Shown: positions 33,594-41,816 of the stretch, piece by piece
Numbering within the stretch: position 1 is the stretch's first letter
Layout of the letters: every line of letters begins with the position of its first letter
Assembly: GCA_002686055.1 (NCBI GenBank)
Contig: NYZU01000007.1
Coordinates: 3,858 to 45,737 of the forward strand
Reading direction: 5' to 3'
DNA from: Oceanospirillaceae bacterium
GTDB taxonomy: Bacteria; Pseudomonadota; Gammaproteobacteria; Pseudomonadales; Balneatricaceae
Length of the DNA: 41,880 bases
The notes under the pieces: model-generated
Seen by the model: only the letters and a program-made list of their open reading frames with translations
Database searches by the model: none
Told to the model about the DNA's origin: nothing
Program-made: the position numbers and the translations under genes

Positions 33594-34628
33594 CTAAACA
33601 CTGCCAATAGGATATAGTAATTGGCCTTGCACTCGCGCTTTGTTAAATTCACGCATCCTCGCCATTACATCTACACCTACTTGTTGGTATATATCCAATA
33701 CATCAAACATGACCCAATTTTCACGGATCTTATCATTTTCCATGCGCCAGAAATCTAAACTAGCCATCGTTATCGGCTGATCAGCCGGAGTAATACCCAA
33801 CCAACCATCATGTTTGATAGTCTGTTTCATATTTGGCCAGCCCGTAACAGCTGCATAATTACCATCGCCAAAGAAATTAAAAACCAATTCATCATCTGCC
33901 TGGCCTCGATCCGGCATAGCCGCCAAAAACGGGATCTGGTGCCAATTCCGAAAGCCTCCAATACCACGACAAGTTCCTACACAGGCAGGCCCATACCAAT
34001 TCATACGTTTGTGCCAGAACTTTTCTAGTTCCATCACTTCTGGACCGCCCTGGCTTGGGTGCTTAACTAGGGCCGCCAGCATATCTAGTACGATTTGTTT
34101 GCTCTGTTGCGCTAACTGTTCGTTAGTTTCAATGTTTAATCCATCTTGAGTTGCTGGTGCAGGTATGCACATATTACGCCCTAGCGCCGGCACCATTGGC
34201 CAAGCGCCAGACTGCATCATGACTTCCGGTATATCCCATATGGACTGCACTTCAACTATCTTACCCGTTTCAATGCGATAGAACTCATGGTAACGCATAT
34301 AAGTTAGATGCCCCGAAGGCGGAATATCTAGCCAAGGCGCCACAAAGGTACCCACGTAATTACCAGCACATCCTACCCACTCAGCACCATGATCGCAGAT
34401 ACCTTGCATTACAATGAATTCGCGCCGTTCAAGATCCGGCATTGCCTTTAACAAGCCCGTATAAACTTCCTCATAAAGTGCCTGTGGTCCCTGCAACTGT
34501 CCCCATGGCTGACACATGTTTATGACAGCATCGGCAGCAAAAAATGTTTGCATTTGCCCATTTACTTCAGCAACAGAAAAGCCAGACATGGCGTCAAAAA
34601 GAGGCTGCAAACGCAGCTTGTTATTCAT
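33594..34628 (-). CDS. Two-domain SnoaL-like protein (paralogue D)
   Basis: A 344-residue paralogue of the next gene. Domain 1 has GNYVGTFVAPWLDIPPSGH, YHEFYRIETGKIVE and IWDIPEVMMQSGAWPM. Domain 2 has WYGPACVGTCRGIGGFRNWH, GDGNYAAVTGWPNM, HDGWLGITPADQ and NWVMFDVLDIYQQVGVDV. I prefer ATG at 34628, with GAGA about 7 bp upstream, over an in-frame TTG at 34640. Differences from paralogue C include Cys in place of Ala or Gly in the WYGPA/GT block. It lies between the HpsN-like gene and paralogue C. Confidence 0.82.
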   Translation of the reverse strand: MNNKLRLQPLFDAMSGFSVAEVNGQMQTFFAADAVINMCQPWGQLQGPQALYEEVYTGLLKAMPDLERREFIVMQGICDHGAEWVGCAGNYVGTFVAPWLDIPPSGHLTYMRYHEFYRIETGKIVEVQSIWDIPEVMMQSGAWPMVPALGRNMCIPAPATQDGLNIETNEQLAQQSKQIVLDMLAALVKHPSQGGPEVMELEKFWHKRMNWYGPACVGTCRGIGGFRNWHQIPFLAAMPDRGQADDELVFNFFGDGNYAAVTGWPNMKQTIKHDGWLGITPADQPITMASLDFWRMENDKIRENWVMFDVLDIYQQVGVDVMARMREFNKARVQGQLLYPIGSV

Positions 34629-34660
34629 ACTATTTCTCAACTATCGTCCCTAGTTAAGTC

Positions 34661-35971
34661 TTATTCGGCTCCTGTGCCGTAGGGCACGTCTTTATTGCCA
34701 AAGCGACGCACACGAATATTGCACTGTTCAGCATGGCCAACAAAACCCTCCAACATACACAATCGAGAGCCAAATTCGCCTATCTTCACGGCTGCCTCGT
34801 CGGTAGTGATTTTTTGATAGCTATGGGTTTTCAGATACTTACCAACCCACAAGCCACCCGTATAACGACCCGCTTTTTTAGTTGGCAATGTATGATTTGT
34901 ACCGATGACTTTATCACCATTGGAGACATTAGTACGTTCACCCAAGAACAAACCACCGTAGCAGGTCATATTATCGAGGAACCACTCATCACGATCCGTC
35001 ATCACCTGAACGTGTTCATAGGCTTTGTCTTCTGATACAGCCAACATTTCTTCGTAATTATCACAGAGGATTATTTCACCATAGTCACGCCAACTTACTG
35101 CCGCCGTATCAGCGGTTGGTAAAATTTGTAAAATACGTTCAATCTCAGCCATTGTATCTTCTGCTAGTTTACGTGAATTGGTCACCAAACAAGCTGGGGA
35201 GTTATAGCCATGCTCGGCTTGGCCAAGCAAATCAGTAGCACACAGTTCGCCATCAACTGTGTTATCAGCGATAACCATAGTTTCCGTTGGCCCAGCAAAC
35301 AAGTCGATACCAACGCGTCCATAAAGCTGACGCTTGGCTTCTGCCACAAATGCATTACCTGGACCCACTAACAGATGCACTGGTTCAATAGTTTCTGTAC
35401 CTATTGCCATAGCTCCCACTGCTTGAATACCACCCAACACATAAATCTCATGAGCACCACCTAAATGCATAGCTGCAATCACTGCGGGATTTGGTTCACC
35501 GTTAAATGGTGGGGTACAAGCAATGATACGAGGCACTCCAGCAACATTTGCTGTAGCAACAGACATGTGGGCAGAGGCCACCATGGGAAATTTTCCCCCT
35601 GGTACATAACAACCCACTGACTGCACGGGAATATTTTTATGACCAAGAATAACTCCAGGCATAGTTTCAATTTCTATATCCAGCATGGAATCCTTTTGTG
35701 CTTGAGCGAAGTTCCGAACCTGTTCTTGAGCAAACTTAATGTCTTCCATATCGCGATCAGAGACCTTAGCGATAATGGCTTGGATTTCTTCATCACTTAA
35801 GCGGAATGATTCTTGCGTATAGTTATCAAACTTCTCTGCCAACTCACGAACTGCTTTATCCCCATGAGTTTCAATCTTAGCTAAAGTCTGTTCCACTACT
35901 AGCCGCGTCTTCGCATCATCTGCGGCTTTTTCTGCATCAGCTTTGGCGCTTTTTAACCATTCAATTGCCAT
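34661..35971 (-). CDS. HpsN-like dehydrogenase (histidinol dehydrogenase fold)
   Basis: A 436-residue paralogue of hpsN (6753-8054). The family's catalytic residues are present: [10 protein letters not shown] (Gln, His), YEHVQV (Glu, His), [10 protein letters not shown] (Asp) and FVGHAEQ (His). It should therefore oxidise a primary alcohol to a carboxylate with NAD. The substrate-side stretch differs: [13 protein letters not shown] here against GGRYSHVASAVMS in HpsN, so the substrate is probably not DHPS. The second of two close ATGs (35971) has GAGG 8 bp upstream and is preferred over 35977. Lying among SnoaL-like genes, it marks the island as a catabolic, not histidine-biosynthetic, cluster. 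Confidence 0.88.
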   Translation of the reverse strand: MAIEWLKSAKADAEKAADDAKTRLVVEQTLAKIETHGDKAVRELAEKFDNYTQESFRLSDEEIQAIIAKVSDRDMEDIKFAQEQVRNFAQAQKDSMLDIEIETMPGVILGHKNIPVQSVGCYVPGGKFPMVASAHMSVATANVAGVPRIIACTPPFNGEPNPAVIAAMHLGGAHEIYVLGGIQAVGAMAIGTETIEPVHLLVGPGNAFVAEAKRQLYGRVGIDLFAGPTETMVIADNTVDGELCATDLLGQAEHGYNSPACLVTNSRKLAEDTMAEIERILQILPTADTAAVSWRDYGEIILCDNYEEMLAVSEDKAYEHVQVMTDRDEWFLDNMTCYGGLFLGERTNVSNGDKVIGTNHTLPTKKAGRYTGGLWVGKYLKTHSYQKITTDEAAVKIGEFGSRLCMLEGFVGHAEQCNIRVRRFGNKDVPYGTGAE

Positions 35972-35998
35972 AATCATTGCCTCACTTATCTATTCTCG

Positions 35999-36529
35999 TT
36001 AATGACCAGGATGTAAGGGCTGTTTATCGCCCTTATCAAAAGCTTCCCAGCCTTCACCATTAAAAACATCTACACCAAGCTGTGCCAACACGAAGGGAAA
36101 ATCAACCATGACCCAGTTATCTACAATTTTCCCATCGACTACTTTCCAAAAATCCATGTAACGAATTTCAACTCTTTGACCCGTTGACTCGACTCCCATA
36201 AAAGTGCCAGAGTGAACTGCTTCTTGACGACCAAAAGCGGCTGCCCACTCACCCATGTATAAGCGTGCCTCGTCGATACAAACCTTATCGGAAAAAGCAG
36301 CTTGAAATGGTTTTTGCCAGTTATCTTGGAACTCTTTAAGGCCGATTTTAGTTCCACAGCCCTGATTGCCCATCCAACGAAACCCGCTACTAAAAAACTC
36401 GCCGATATCAGCAATACGATGATCATTTAACCCATCAACCATGGTCTCAATTACACGTTGAGTTTCAGCTGTTTTACTCATATCGGTATCACGACTCAAT
36501 GCCGCTTGCTCAGGTCTTGTGCCTTTCAT
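35999..36529 (-). CDS. Single-domain SnoaL-like protein (paralogue E)
   Basis: A 176-residue SnoaL/NTF2-like protein. It corresponds to the second domain of the two-domain copies: FRWMGNQGCGTKIGLKEFQD, then MGVESTGQRVEIRYMDFWKV and NWVMVDFPFVLAQLGVDVFN. AAGG lies about 7 bp before the ATG at 36529; an internal ATG at 36481 is also possible. It follows the second permease gene and precedes the HpsN-like gene. It may resemble the ancestral unit from which the double proteins formed, or act as a separate enzyme. Confidence 0.82.
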   Translation of the reverse strand: MKGTRPEQAALSRDTDMSKTAETQRVIETMVDGLNDHRIADIGEFFSSGFRWMGNQGCGTKIGLKEFQDNWQKPFQAAFSDKVCIDEARLYMGEWAAAFGRQEAVHSGTFMGVESTGQRVEIRYMDFWKVVDGKIVDNWVMVDFPFVLAQLGVDVFNGEGWEAFDKGDKQPLHPGH

Positions 36530-36587
36530 ATTTGTACCTTAAAAATTAATGAGTATGTGATTCACATAGATGCCTAATCAACTACCC

Positions 36588-37745
36588 TTAGCCTTTAACA
36601 GCCACAGCCGTTAAACCGCTGACAATCTGACGCTGGAATACCATAACCAAAACAAATAATGGGGCAATAATTGACACAGCAGCGGCAACAGCCTGAACTT
36701 GATCCGTAGACGTCGTTTCCATATTAAAGAAGTTAGCAATAGCTGGAACCATTGTTTGGTTCTGCATGTCTAGTAATAAAGAAGTCACCAAGAAATCATT
36801 GTAGGCTAATAAAAAACTAAATAACCCTGTGGTTATCACCCCTGGCCACATCACCGGCATAATGACATGACGAAATGCTTGAATATGATTACAACCATCA
36901 ACACGGGCAGATTCATCAAGTTCAACCGGAATATTCTGGAAAAATGAGCGCAACATCCAAATCGTAAAAGGCTGGTTTATGGCGACTAGGACAGCAATGA
37001 CTGCCAGAGGTTGCCCATAAAAAGTTGGCGCAGCATCGCCGAATATTGGCGCCAATATTTCTGCCGAGTTAATAAATACCGGCATATAACCTGCAACTAA
37101 TACGGAATGAGGTAGAGCGCGAAACACCAGGGCCACAACCAACAGCCAGAACGCCAACTTTGTGCCTGAACGCGCTAAACCATAACCGGCTAAAGTACCA
37201 ATAGTAAGAGAAATAGTGACTACGCCAAAAGTTACCACCATAGAGTTTATGAAGTTACGATAAAACTCTCGCTCCACCCAAATGGCTTCATAGTGCTCCA
37301 AGGTAAAGCCGATAATACCTTGTCCAAGGAAACCTAAATTTGGATTCACAAATGCCGAGATACCTGGCAGCACCATAAACAAGGTAACAACAATTAACAG
37401 CATAAAACCAAGCGACACTGACGCCCACCCCAACAGTGGGAAAGCGGCAAAGCCAGAGTGACGACCCCAAATCATAAATTTGCTTTTTAATACGCGAAAT
37501 AAGGCCCAGACTAGCCCAATAAACATCACCAAATCAAAAACACTTATGCCTTTCCCAGCAGCCACCGTATTAGGCCCTAGTAAGACCACTAAGGGGTTAT
37601 GATCAAAAGAATCAATAGGTAGTTTAAAACTAATAACAGCGACCCATAAGATCGGAAAAGCAGCGATTAAACACCAAATTGCAACAAAACCATAAGCGAA
37701 TAATTTCATCGATAAGGGTAATTGCCTGTAGGTGGGCAGACTCAT
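36588..37745 (-). CDS. CUT1-type ABC transporter permease 2
   Basis: A carbohydrate-type (MalG/UgpE-like) permease with the cytoplasmic loop VELDESARVDGCNHIQAFRH, which carries the EAA motif that contacts the ATPase. At 385 residues it is about 100 longer than usual: an insertion after the first membrane segment (around residues 50-130) carries two extra hydrophobic segments before the conserved FTLEHYEAIW. The start codon overlaps the stop of permease 1 in an ATGA junction, with GGAGG upstream. The imported substrate is unknown. Confidence 0.9.
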   Translation of the reverse strand: MSLPTYRQLPLSMKLFAYGFVAIWCLIAAFPILWVAVISFKLPIDSFDHNPLVVLLGPNTVAAGKGISVFDLVMFIGLVWALFRVLKSKFMIWGRHSGFAAFPLLGWASVSLGFMLLIVVTLFMVLPGISAFVNPNLGFLGQGIIGFTLEHYEAIWVEREFYRNFINSMVVTFGVVTISLTIGTLAGYGLARSGTKLAFWLLVVALVFRALPHSVLVAGYMPVFINSAEILAPIFGDAAPTFYGQPLAVIAVLVAINQPFTIWMLRSFFQNIPVELDESARVDGCNHIQAFRHVIMPVMWPGVITTGLFSFLLAYNDFLVTSLLLDMQNQTMVPAIANFFNMETTSTDQVQAVAAAVSIIAPLFVLVMVFQRQIVSGLTAVAVKG

Positions 37746-38767
37746 GAATTTCCTCCATAATACTGCTTCCAGGTTTTACGCAGTGGGTAAATTAACAGGA
37801 AGATAATGCCAATCATAGTTAGCATAGCGCTTGCAGAAGCCCGGCTTACAGATCGGTTTCCCGCTTGGTCTGGAACCAAAAACTCATAGGTAAGCCACTG
37901 CAGAGAAATAACGTGGCTCTGACTGGAGAAACCAACAATTTCTTCAAACACACGATAAGCATCCATGAGGTGAATAAGACTTACGAACACAATAAGTGGC
38001 ATTAGGTGTGGTATAACAATGTACCAAAGTTGTTGCAAACGGCTGGCACCATCTATTACCGCACTTTCTAAAGAATCACTATTTATTGTTTGGAGCCCTG
38101 CATAGAACACTACAAAGGCAAAAGGTGCTGCGTGCCAGACACGATAGAACAACATTAAAAACTCAATAGTCCAGGCTTCAGCAAACATCGCAATATCTTT
38201 GTCTAACCACCATTCAAGGGCAGCTGTTAGAATGCCATCACCAATAAACAACCATTTAATCGACAAGGCACCAATGACAGGGGTGATGATAAATGGCAGC
38301 AGGGTAATAAAAATAACTGAGCCCCGCAGTGATTTAACCAGAGAATTAACGGCAACAGCTAGCCCTAATCCTAGACCAATCACCAACGGTAAAGTAATGA
38401 AAGTGAATGTTAGGGTAAAACGTAAGGCCCCCCAAAAATCGATAAGCAGCAAACCTCTCCAGTCCCCAGCAGTTATTTTCTGCCAAGCTTTTTCGGGTTG
38501 TAATAGTTCACGATAAACATCAAAACCAACAAAGGTTGTGGTAGTAACCATATTACCTTCATCATCTAAAACAGGAATCGTCTTTTCCTCAGTGACACAA
38601 ATCTGCGTTATGAAACCAGGGGTACACGTTTCTACCATTTGAGTTTGCATGACCGGCTGAGTCAGATTAAAGCTCTGCCAAAATACGCTTATTAAAGGCG
38701 CTAAAATAAACAGCAGCATCATCAACAATGATGGACCAACAAACCATGCAAAAGTCTTAAACTTCAT
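37742..38767 (-). CDS. CUT1-type ABC transporter permease 1
   Basis: A MalF/UgpA-like permease of 341 residues. After the first membrane segment there is a ~50-residue periplasmic loop (about 35-90) with cysteines in ETCTPGFITQICVTEEKTIP. The EAA-type loop is SLESAVIDGASRLQQLWYIV. It is preceded by a 102-bp gap with a hairpin, and overlaps permease 2 by 4 bp. It forms the inner-membrane channel with permease 2. Confidence 0.9.
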   Translation of the reverse strand: MKFKTFAWFVGPSLLMMLLFILAPLISVFWQSFNLTQPVMQTQMVETCTPGFITQICVTEEKTIPVLDDEGNMVTTTTFVGFDVYRELLQPEKAWQKITAGDWRGLLLIDFWGALRFTLTFTFITLPLVIGLGLGLAVAVNSLVKSLRGSVIFITLLPFIITPVIGALSIKWLFIGDGILTAALEWWLDKDIAMFAEAWTIEFLMLFYRVWHAAPFAFVVFYAGLQTINSDSLESAVIDGASRLQQLWYIVIPHLMPLIVFVSLIHLMDAYRVFEEIVGFSSQSHVISLQWLTYEFLVPDQAGNRSVSRASASAMLTMIGIIFLLIYPLRKTWKQYYGGNS

Positions 38768-38805
38768 CGTTTAATACTCACCAAAAAAATTCTTTAAAAT
38801 TTGTT

Positions 38806-38843
38806 GGGCTGTCCACCCCGATACAAGACCAGTTGGACAGCCC
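38806..38843 (-). terminator. Hairpin between binding-protein and permease genes
   Basis: GGGCTGTCCA and TGGACAGCCC form a perfect 10-bp stem around an 18-nt loop. On the minus strand AACAAATTTT follows, a poor T-run. It probably protects the binding-protein mRNA and lets part of transcription through to the permeases. Confidence 0.65.
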
Positions 38844-38869
38844 TAGGCTTAAATTCCTAAACCAGGAAC

Positions 38870-40090
38870 TTATAGGTAACCAGCTTCTTTAGCTTTGCTA
38901 GTGTATGCAGCTTCAATGTCTGCAAGTGTAGTGGCGGCATCTTTCTTACCAGTCAGGTAATCGGCGAGACCACTACCCAGAACGCCGTGCATAATACCTT
39001 CTGGGCCACCAGCAGCATATGGCTTTGCACCATTCATTGCAGTAGCAATAGCGCCTTCAGCAGCAGCACTTGGCTGGTAGCCAGATATTAACCAAACAGC
39101 CTTATCATTGTTAGCTTTAACCATTTCTGTATCCAAGCCTTCCATCACTACCTTAAAAGCTGCTTCCGCTTCAGCATCAGAAATATTGGAGGCGATAACG
39201 ATACCGTCCCACCATAAAGTGGATGCAGGAATACCCGTTTCAGAGATCACTGGGGCAGAGGCCATTTTAACCATACCAACAACCTGGCTTTCTTCTGCGT
39301 TGTTCATAGCAGCCGCACGAGACGCCCAAAGATTAGCCATCGCAATCTTTCCAGACTGAAATTGCTTCTGGACATAAGTAGAATCAGAAACGAGGAATTC
39401 TGGATCCATGTAAGCAGTCAAGGATTTCATCATTTCTAAGGTTGCAATTCCTTGAGCATTGTCAATAGCAGGCTGGTTACCAGAACCAATCAAACTACCG
39501 CCAAAGCCTAAGTGCATATTGACGAACTCTTCACCTAAGTTCCAACCTGTCATGTATGTACCGCCCAATGGATAATCAACGACACCTGCAGCCTTAATCT
39601 TTGCAGCTGCTGCTAATACATCTTGATAGGTCTTAGGTTCAGCAATGCCCAAATCAGCGAGAATATCATGGCGATACATCAAGTGCTGATTATTCACCAT
39701 CATCGCCACAGCCATGATCTTGCCATCAATTTTGATTAGCTGACTTGGTTGCAGGTGAGAACCGTACTTGGCTACTAAATCATCCAAGGCGCGAACAGTA
39801 TCAGCATTCAATAGTGGCACCAAAGTAGCGTTATTTACACCACCAATCTGATATAAAGCCGGCTTGGCTGCAAAAGCATCAGGCTGCTTTTCTTTAAAGT
39901 CATTATCTAAAGTTGGAGTAAAATTACCACACTCAGCCATAGCACCAGTAACTGCCTTCCAGGCATCAAAACCGGAACTAAGTGACTTTAACTGTACATC
40001 ATTATTAAACGAACAGGCTGCAAAAGCACCTGAACTGGCAAGTGTCAAAGCACTAGCTAATGCGAGATTTTTAATTGTTTTTGCTTGCAT
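38870..40090 (-). CDS. CUT1-type ABC transporter substrate-binding protein
   Basis: A 406-residue periplasmic binding protein of the carbohydrate (family 1) type, with a Sec signal peptide (residues 1-24, ASSGAFA/ACS) and the typical segments IDGKIMAVAMMVNNQHLMYR, LADLGIAEPKTYQDVLAAA and FQSGKIAMANLW. GGAG lies before the ATG. The CS directly after the signal might suggest a lipoprotein, but FAAC is a weak lipobox in a Gram-negative binding protein. Its ligand is the key unknown of the island. A small stem-loop (CCTATC/GATAGG, 40126-40142) separates it from the ATPase gene. Confidence 0.9.
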   Translation of the reverse strand: MQAKTIKNLALASALTLASSGAFAACSFNNDVQLKSLSSGFDAWKAVTGAMAECGNFTPTLDNDFKEKQPDAFAAKPALYQIGGVNNATLVPLLNADTVRALDDLVAKYGSHLQPSQLIKIDGKIMAVAMMVNNQHLMYRHDILADLGIAEPKTYQDVLAAAAKIKAAGVVDYPLGGTYMTGWNLGEEFVNMHLGFGGSLIGSGNQPAIDNAQGIATLEMMKSLTAYMDPEFLVSDSTYVQKQFQSGKIAMANLWASRAAAMNNAEESQVVGMVKMASAPVISETGIPASTLWWDGIVIASNISDAEAEAAFKVVMEGLDTEMVKANNDKAVWLISGYQPSAAAEGAIATAMNGAKPYAAGGPEGIMHGVLGSGLADYLTGKKDAATTLADIEAAYTSKAKEAGYL

Positions 40091-40157
40091 TGAGTTTCTC
40101 CGTTATTTTTAGGAACTAACTGCCCCCTATCACAACGATAGGTGACTTTTAAAAACT

Positions 40158-41207
40158 TTATAGTTTGACTCGTCGCCCAGAGGCTTTATCAAAAAGATGA
40201 CATATACGCATGGGCGCAGAGAAATTAACCAGATCACCAATTTTGGCGTTGTATTCTTTGTCAGCTTTAACCGTAACCAAATTACCTTCAATGCGAAGTG
40301 ACACAGTGGTTGCATCCCCCAATAGTTCAAGGGAATAAATTTGGCCACTGATTTCTCCACCGGCATCCACCACACTGGCGTCTTCGGCGCGAAAACCAAT
40401 GGTGTAGTCACCATCTTTAGCAGCGATACCGGCAATAGCAACACCGCCAGCCTTAAACACACCATCTTCAACCACACCCTCAATCAAGTTCATGGCCGGT
40501 GAGCCTATAAAACTAGCCACAAAGGTGTTAGCAGGAGTGTTATAAATGTCTTTTGGCGTACCCATCTGCTGAACTTCACCGTTTTTCATAACAATTACAC
40601 GATCTGCTAAAGTCATAGCCTCAACTTGATCATGAGTCACATAGATAGTGGTGACCTTGAGCTCATGGGATAGATTCTTAATTTGAGCACGAGTAGAAAC
40701 GCGTAACTTAGCGTCCAAATTTGACAGAGGCTCATCCATCAAGAAGACCTGAGGACGTCGCACAATGGCGCGTGCCAAAGCCACACGCTGGCGCTGACCA
40801 CCAGACAATTCTGCTGGTTTACGATGCAAAAATTCTTCCAGTTCAACCATGACTGCAGCTTTCATAACCTGCTCATGATGCTGCTCCGTTGGGACTTTAC
40901 GAATTTTTAATGGAAAACGAATATTGTCATAAACCGTCATATTTGGATATAAGGCGTATGACTGAAACACCATGGCCACATCACGATCTTTAGGCTCTAG
41001 ATCATTAACACGATTGCCATTAATCAGAATATCCCCAGAAGTAGGATCTTCAAGACCTGCAATCATGCGCATCGTTGTTGTCTTACCACAACCTGAAGGT
41101 CCTAAAAGCACCAAGAATTCTTGATCTCTGATGGTGGTATCAAAATTTTGTACAGCTACAAAGTCACCCCAAATTTTGGTGATATTTTTTAACTGAATTT
41201 CTGCCAT
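40158..41207 (-). CDS. CUT1-type ABC transporter ATP-binding protein (MalK/UgpC-like)
   Basis: A 349-residue ATPase with Walker A GPSGCGKTT (about residues 37-45), signature LSGGQRQRVALARAIV, Walker B VFLMDEPLSNLD and the H-loop in TIYVTHDQVEA, followed by a C-terminal TOBE-type regulatory domain (IGFRAEDASVVDAGGEISGQ onward), as in MalK and UgpC. It is the first gene of the island operon, directly behind the candidate LacI operator, and energises the importer. Confidence 0.93.
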   Translation of the reverse strand: MAEIQLKNITKIWGDFVAVQNFDTTIRDQEFLVLLGPSGCGKTTTMRMIAGLEDPTSGDILINGNRVNDLEPKDRDVAMVFQSYALYPNMTVYDNIRFPLKIRKVPTEQHHEQVMKAAVMVELEEFLHRKPAELSGGQRQRVALARAIVRRPQVFLMDEPLSNLDAKLRVSTRAQIKNLSHELKVTTIYVTHDQVEAMTLADRVIVMKNGEVQQMGTPKDIYNTPANTFVASFIGSPAMNLIEGVVEDGVFKAGGVAIAGIAAKDGDYTIGFRAEDASVVDAGGEISGQIYSLELLGDATTVSLRIEGNLVTVKADKEYNAKIGDLVNFSAPMRICHLFDKASGRRVKL

Positions 41208-41246
41208 GAACGTGTCTTCTATGTTGTTTGAATTTTCTAAAAACTA

Positions 41247-41260
41247 TGCATACGCTTGCA
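41247..41260. promoter_or_regulatory. Candidate LacI operator of the island operon
   Basis: TGCATACGCTTGCA is a 14-bp imperfect palindrome centred on CG with outer TGCA/TGCA, the LacI/GalR pattern. It lies 40-53 bp upstream of the first gene. It differs from the DHPS-module operator (ATGTAAGCGCTTACAT type), as expected for a second repressor. Confidence 0.6.
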
Positions 41261-41734
41261 AAGACGAAAAAATTATTTGAATACGAATGCAAAACACAAT
41301 ATCAATATTTAAATTCACTTGCAAAAGGTTTTTTATCAATTTTTAGTTTATACGATCTTCCGATCTTCGGTTTTATGTTTGCATTATGAATTGGTATGCA
41401 AAGCTGAGTTCTAGCACAACTTCAATACAGTGGCAATCTAGTAAGTAATTATCAACACCAGCGCTTGCAACATGTCAGATGCTAGCCAACCTAGATTAGG
41501 TTTTACGATATTAAGCACACCTTTGGTTGAATATTTCGTTTAGGATTTATTACAAAAGAAAATATAAAGTGTGATGAAGTCATCGTAATGGACACAAAAC
41601 AACACACGAAACCGCACCCGAACTGGAGAAATTATTGGATGTAGCAAACAAGATTTGTAAAACTAGCTCCTGCAAAAATCCATTTCTATCTTTTGGAAAG
41701 CAGATGTGTCAACAGAGTTAAAGCCCTATAAACG

Positions 41735-41761
41735 AAAAACCCCTTGCAAAGCAAAGGGTTT
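41735..41761 (-). terminator. Terminator of tRNA-Arg
   Basis: AAACCC..TTGC and GCAA.GGGTTT pair around AAA with one mismatch. On the minus strand the stem is followed by TTTTT. It lies on the island side of the right att repeat, so the tRNA transcript now ends in island DNA. Confidence 0.75.
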
Positions 41762-41771
41762 ATCTAAAATG

Positions 41772-41816
41772 TGGCGCGCCCGAGAGGATTCGAACCTCTG
41801 ACCGCCTGGTTCGTAG
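41772..41816. repeat. Right attachment repeat (3' part of tRNA-Arg)
   Basis: Identical over 45 bp to 25620-25664. It is part of the intact tRNA gene. Confidence 0.9.

Larger units (their letters stand above)
41208..41771. other. 564-bp gene-free right end of the island with the operon's control region
   Basis: No supportable gene is present. It holds the operon's candidate operator (41247-41260), further TGCAA-type words, the spaced inverted repeat TTTGCAT/ATGCAAA at 41378-41402, and the tRNA terminator at 41735-41761. No integrase remnant is recognisable in any frame. Confidence 0.6.
25620..41816. mobile_element. Genomic island integrated at tRNA-Arg(ACG)
   Basis: A 45-bp exact direct repeat (25620-25664 and 41772-41816) equals the 3' part of the tRNA-Arg gene, from the anticodon loop through CCA. 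The intact tRNA is at the right copy; the left copy is a fragment. Repeat identity stops inside the anticodon arm, the usual crossover point of tyrosine integrases. About 16.1 kb between the repeats holds only minus-strand genes of one catabolic cluster plus a regulator. No integrase, excisionase or transposase is seen, so the element is decayed or mobilised in trans. Confidence 0.85.

Noticed and set aside
34661-35971. Histidinol dehydrogenase HisD of histidine biosynthesis
   Set aside because: No other his genes are near, and the sequence follows HpsN more closely than HisD; the context is catabolic.
41208-41771. Integrase or transposase remnant at the right end of the island
   Set aside because: Short frames were inspected but none shows recombinase motifs.
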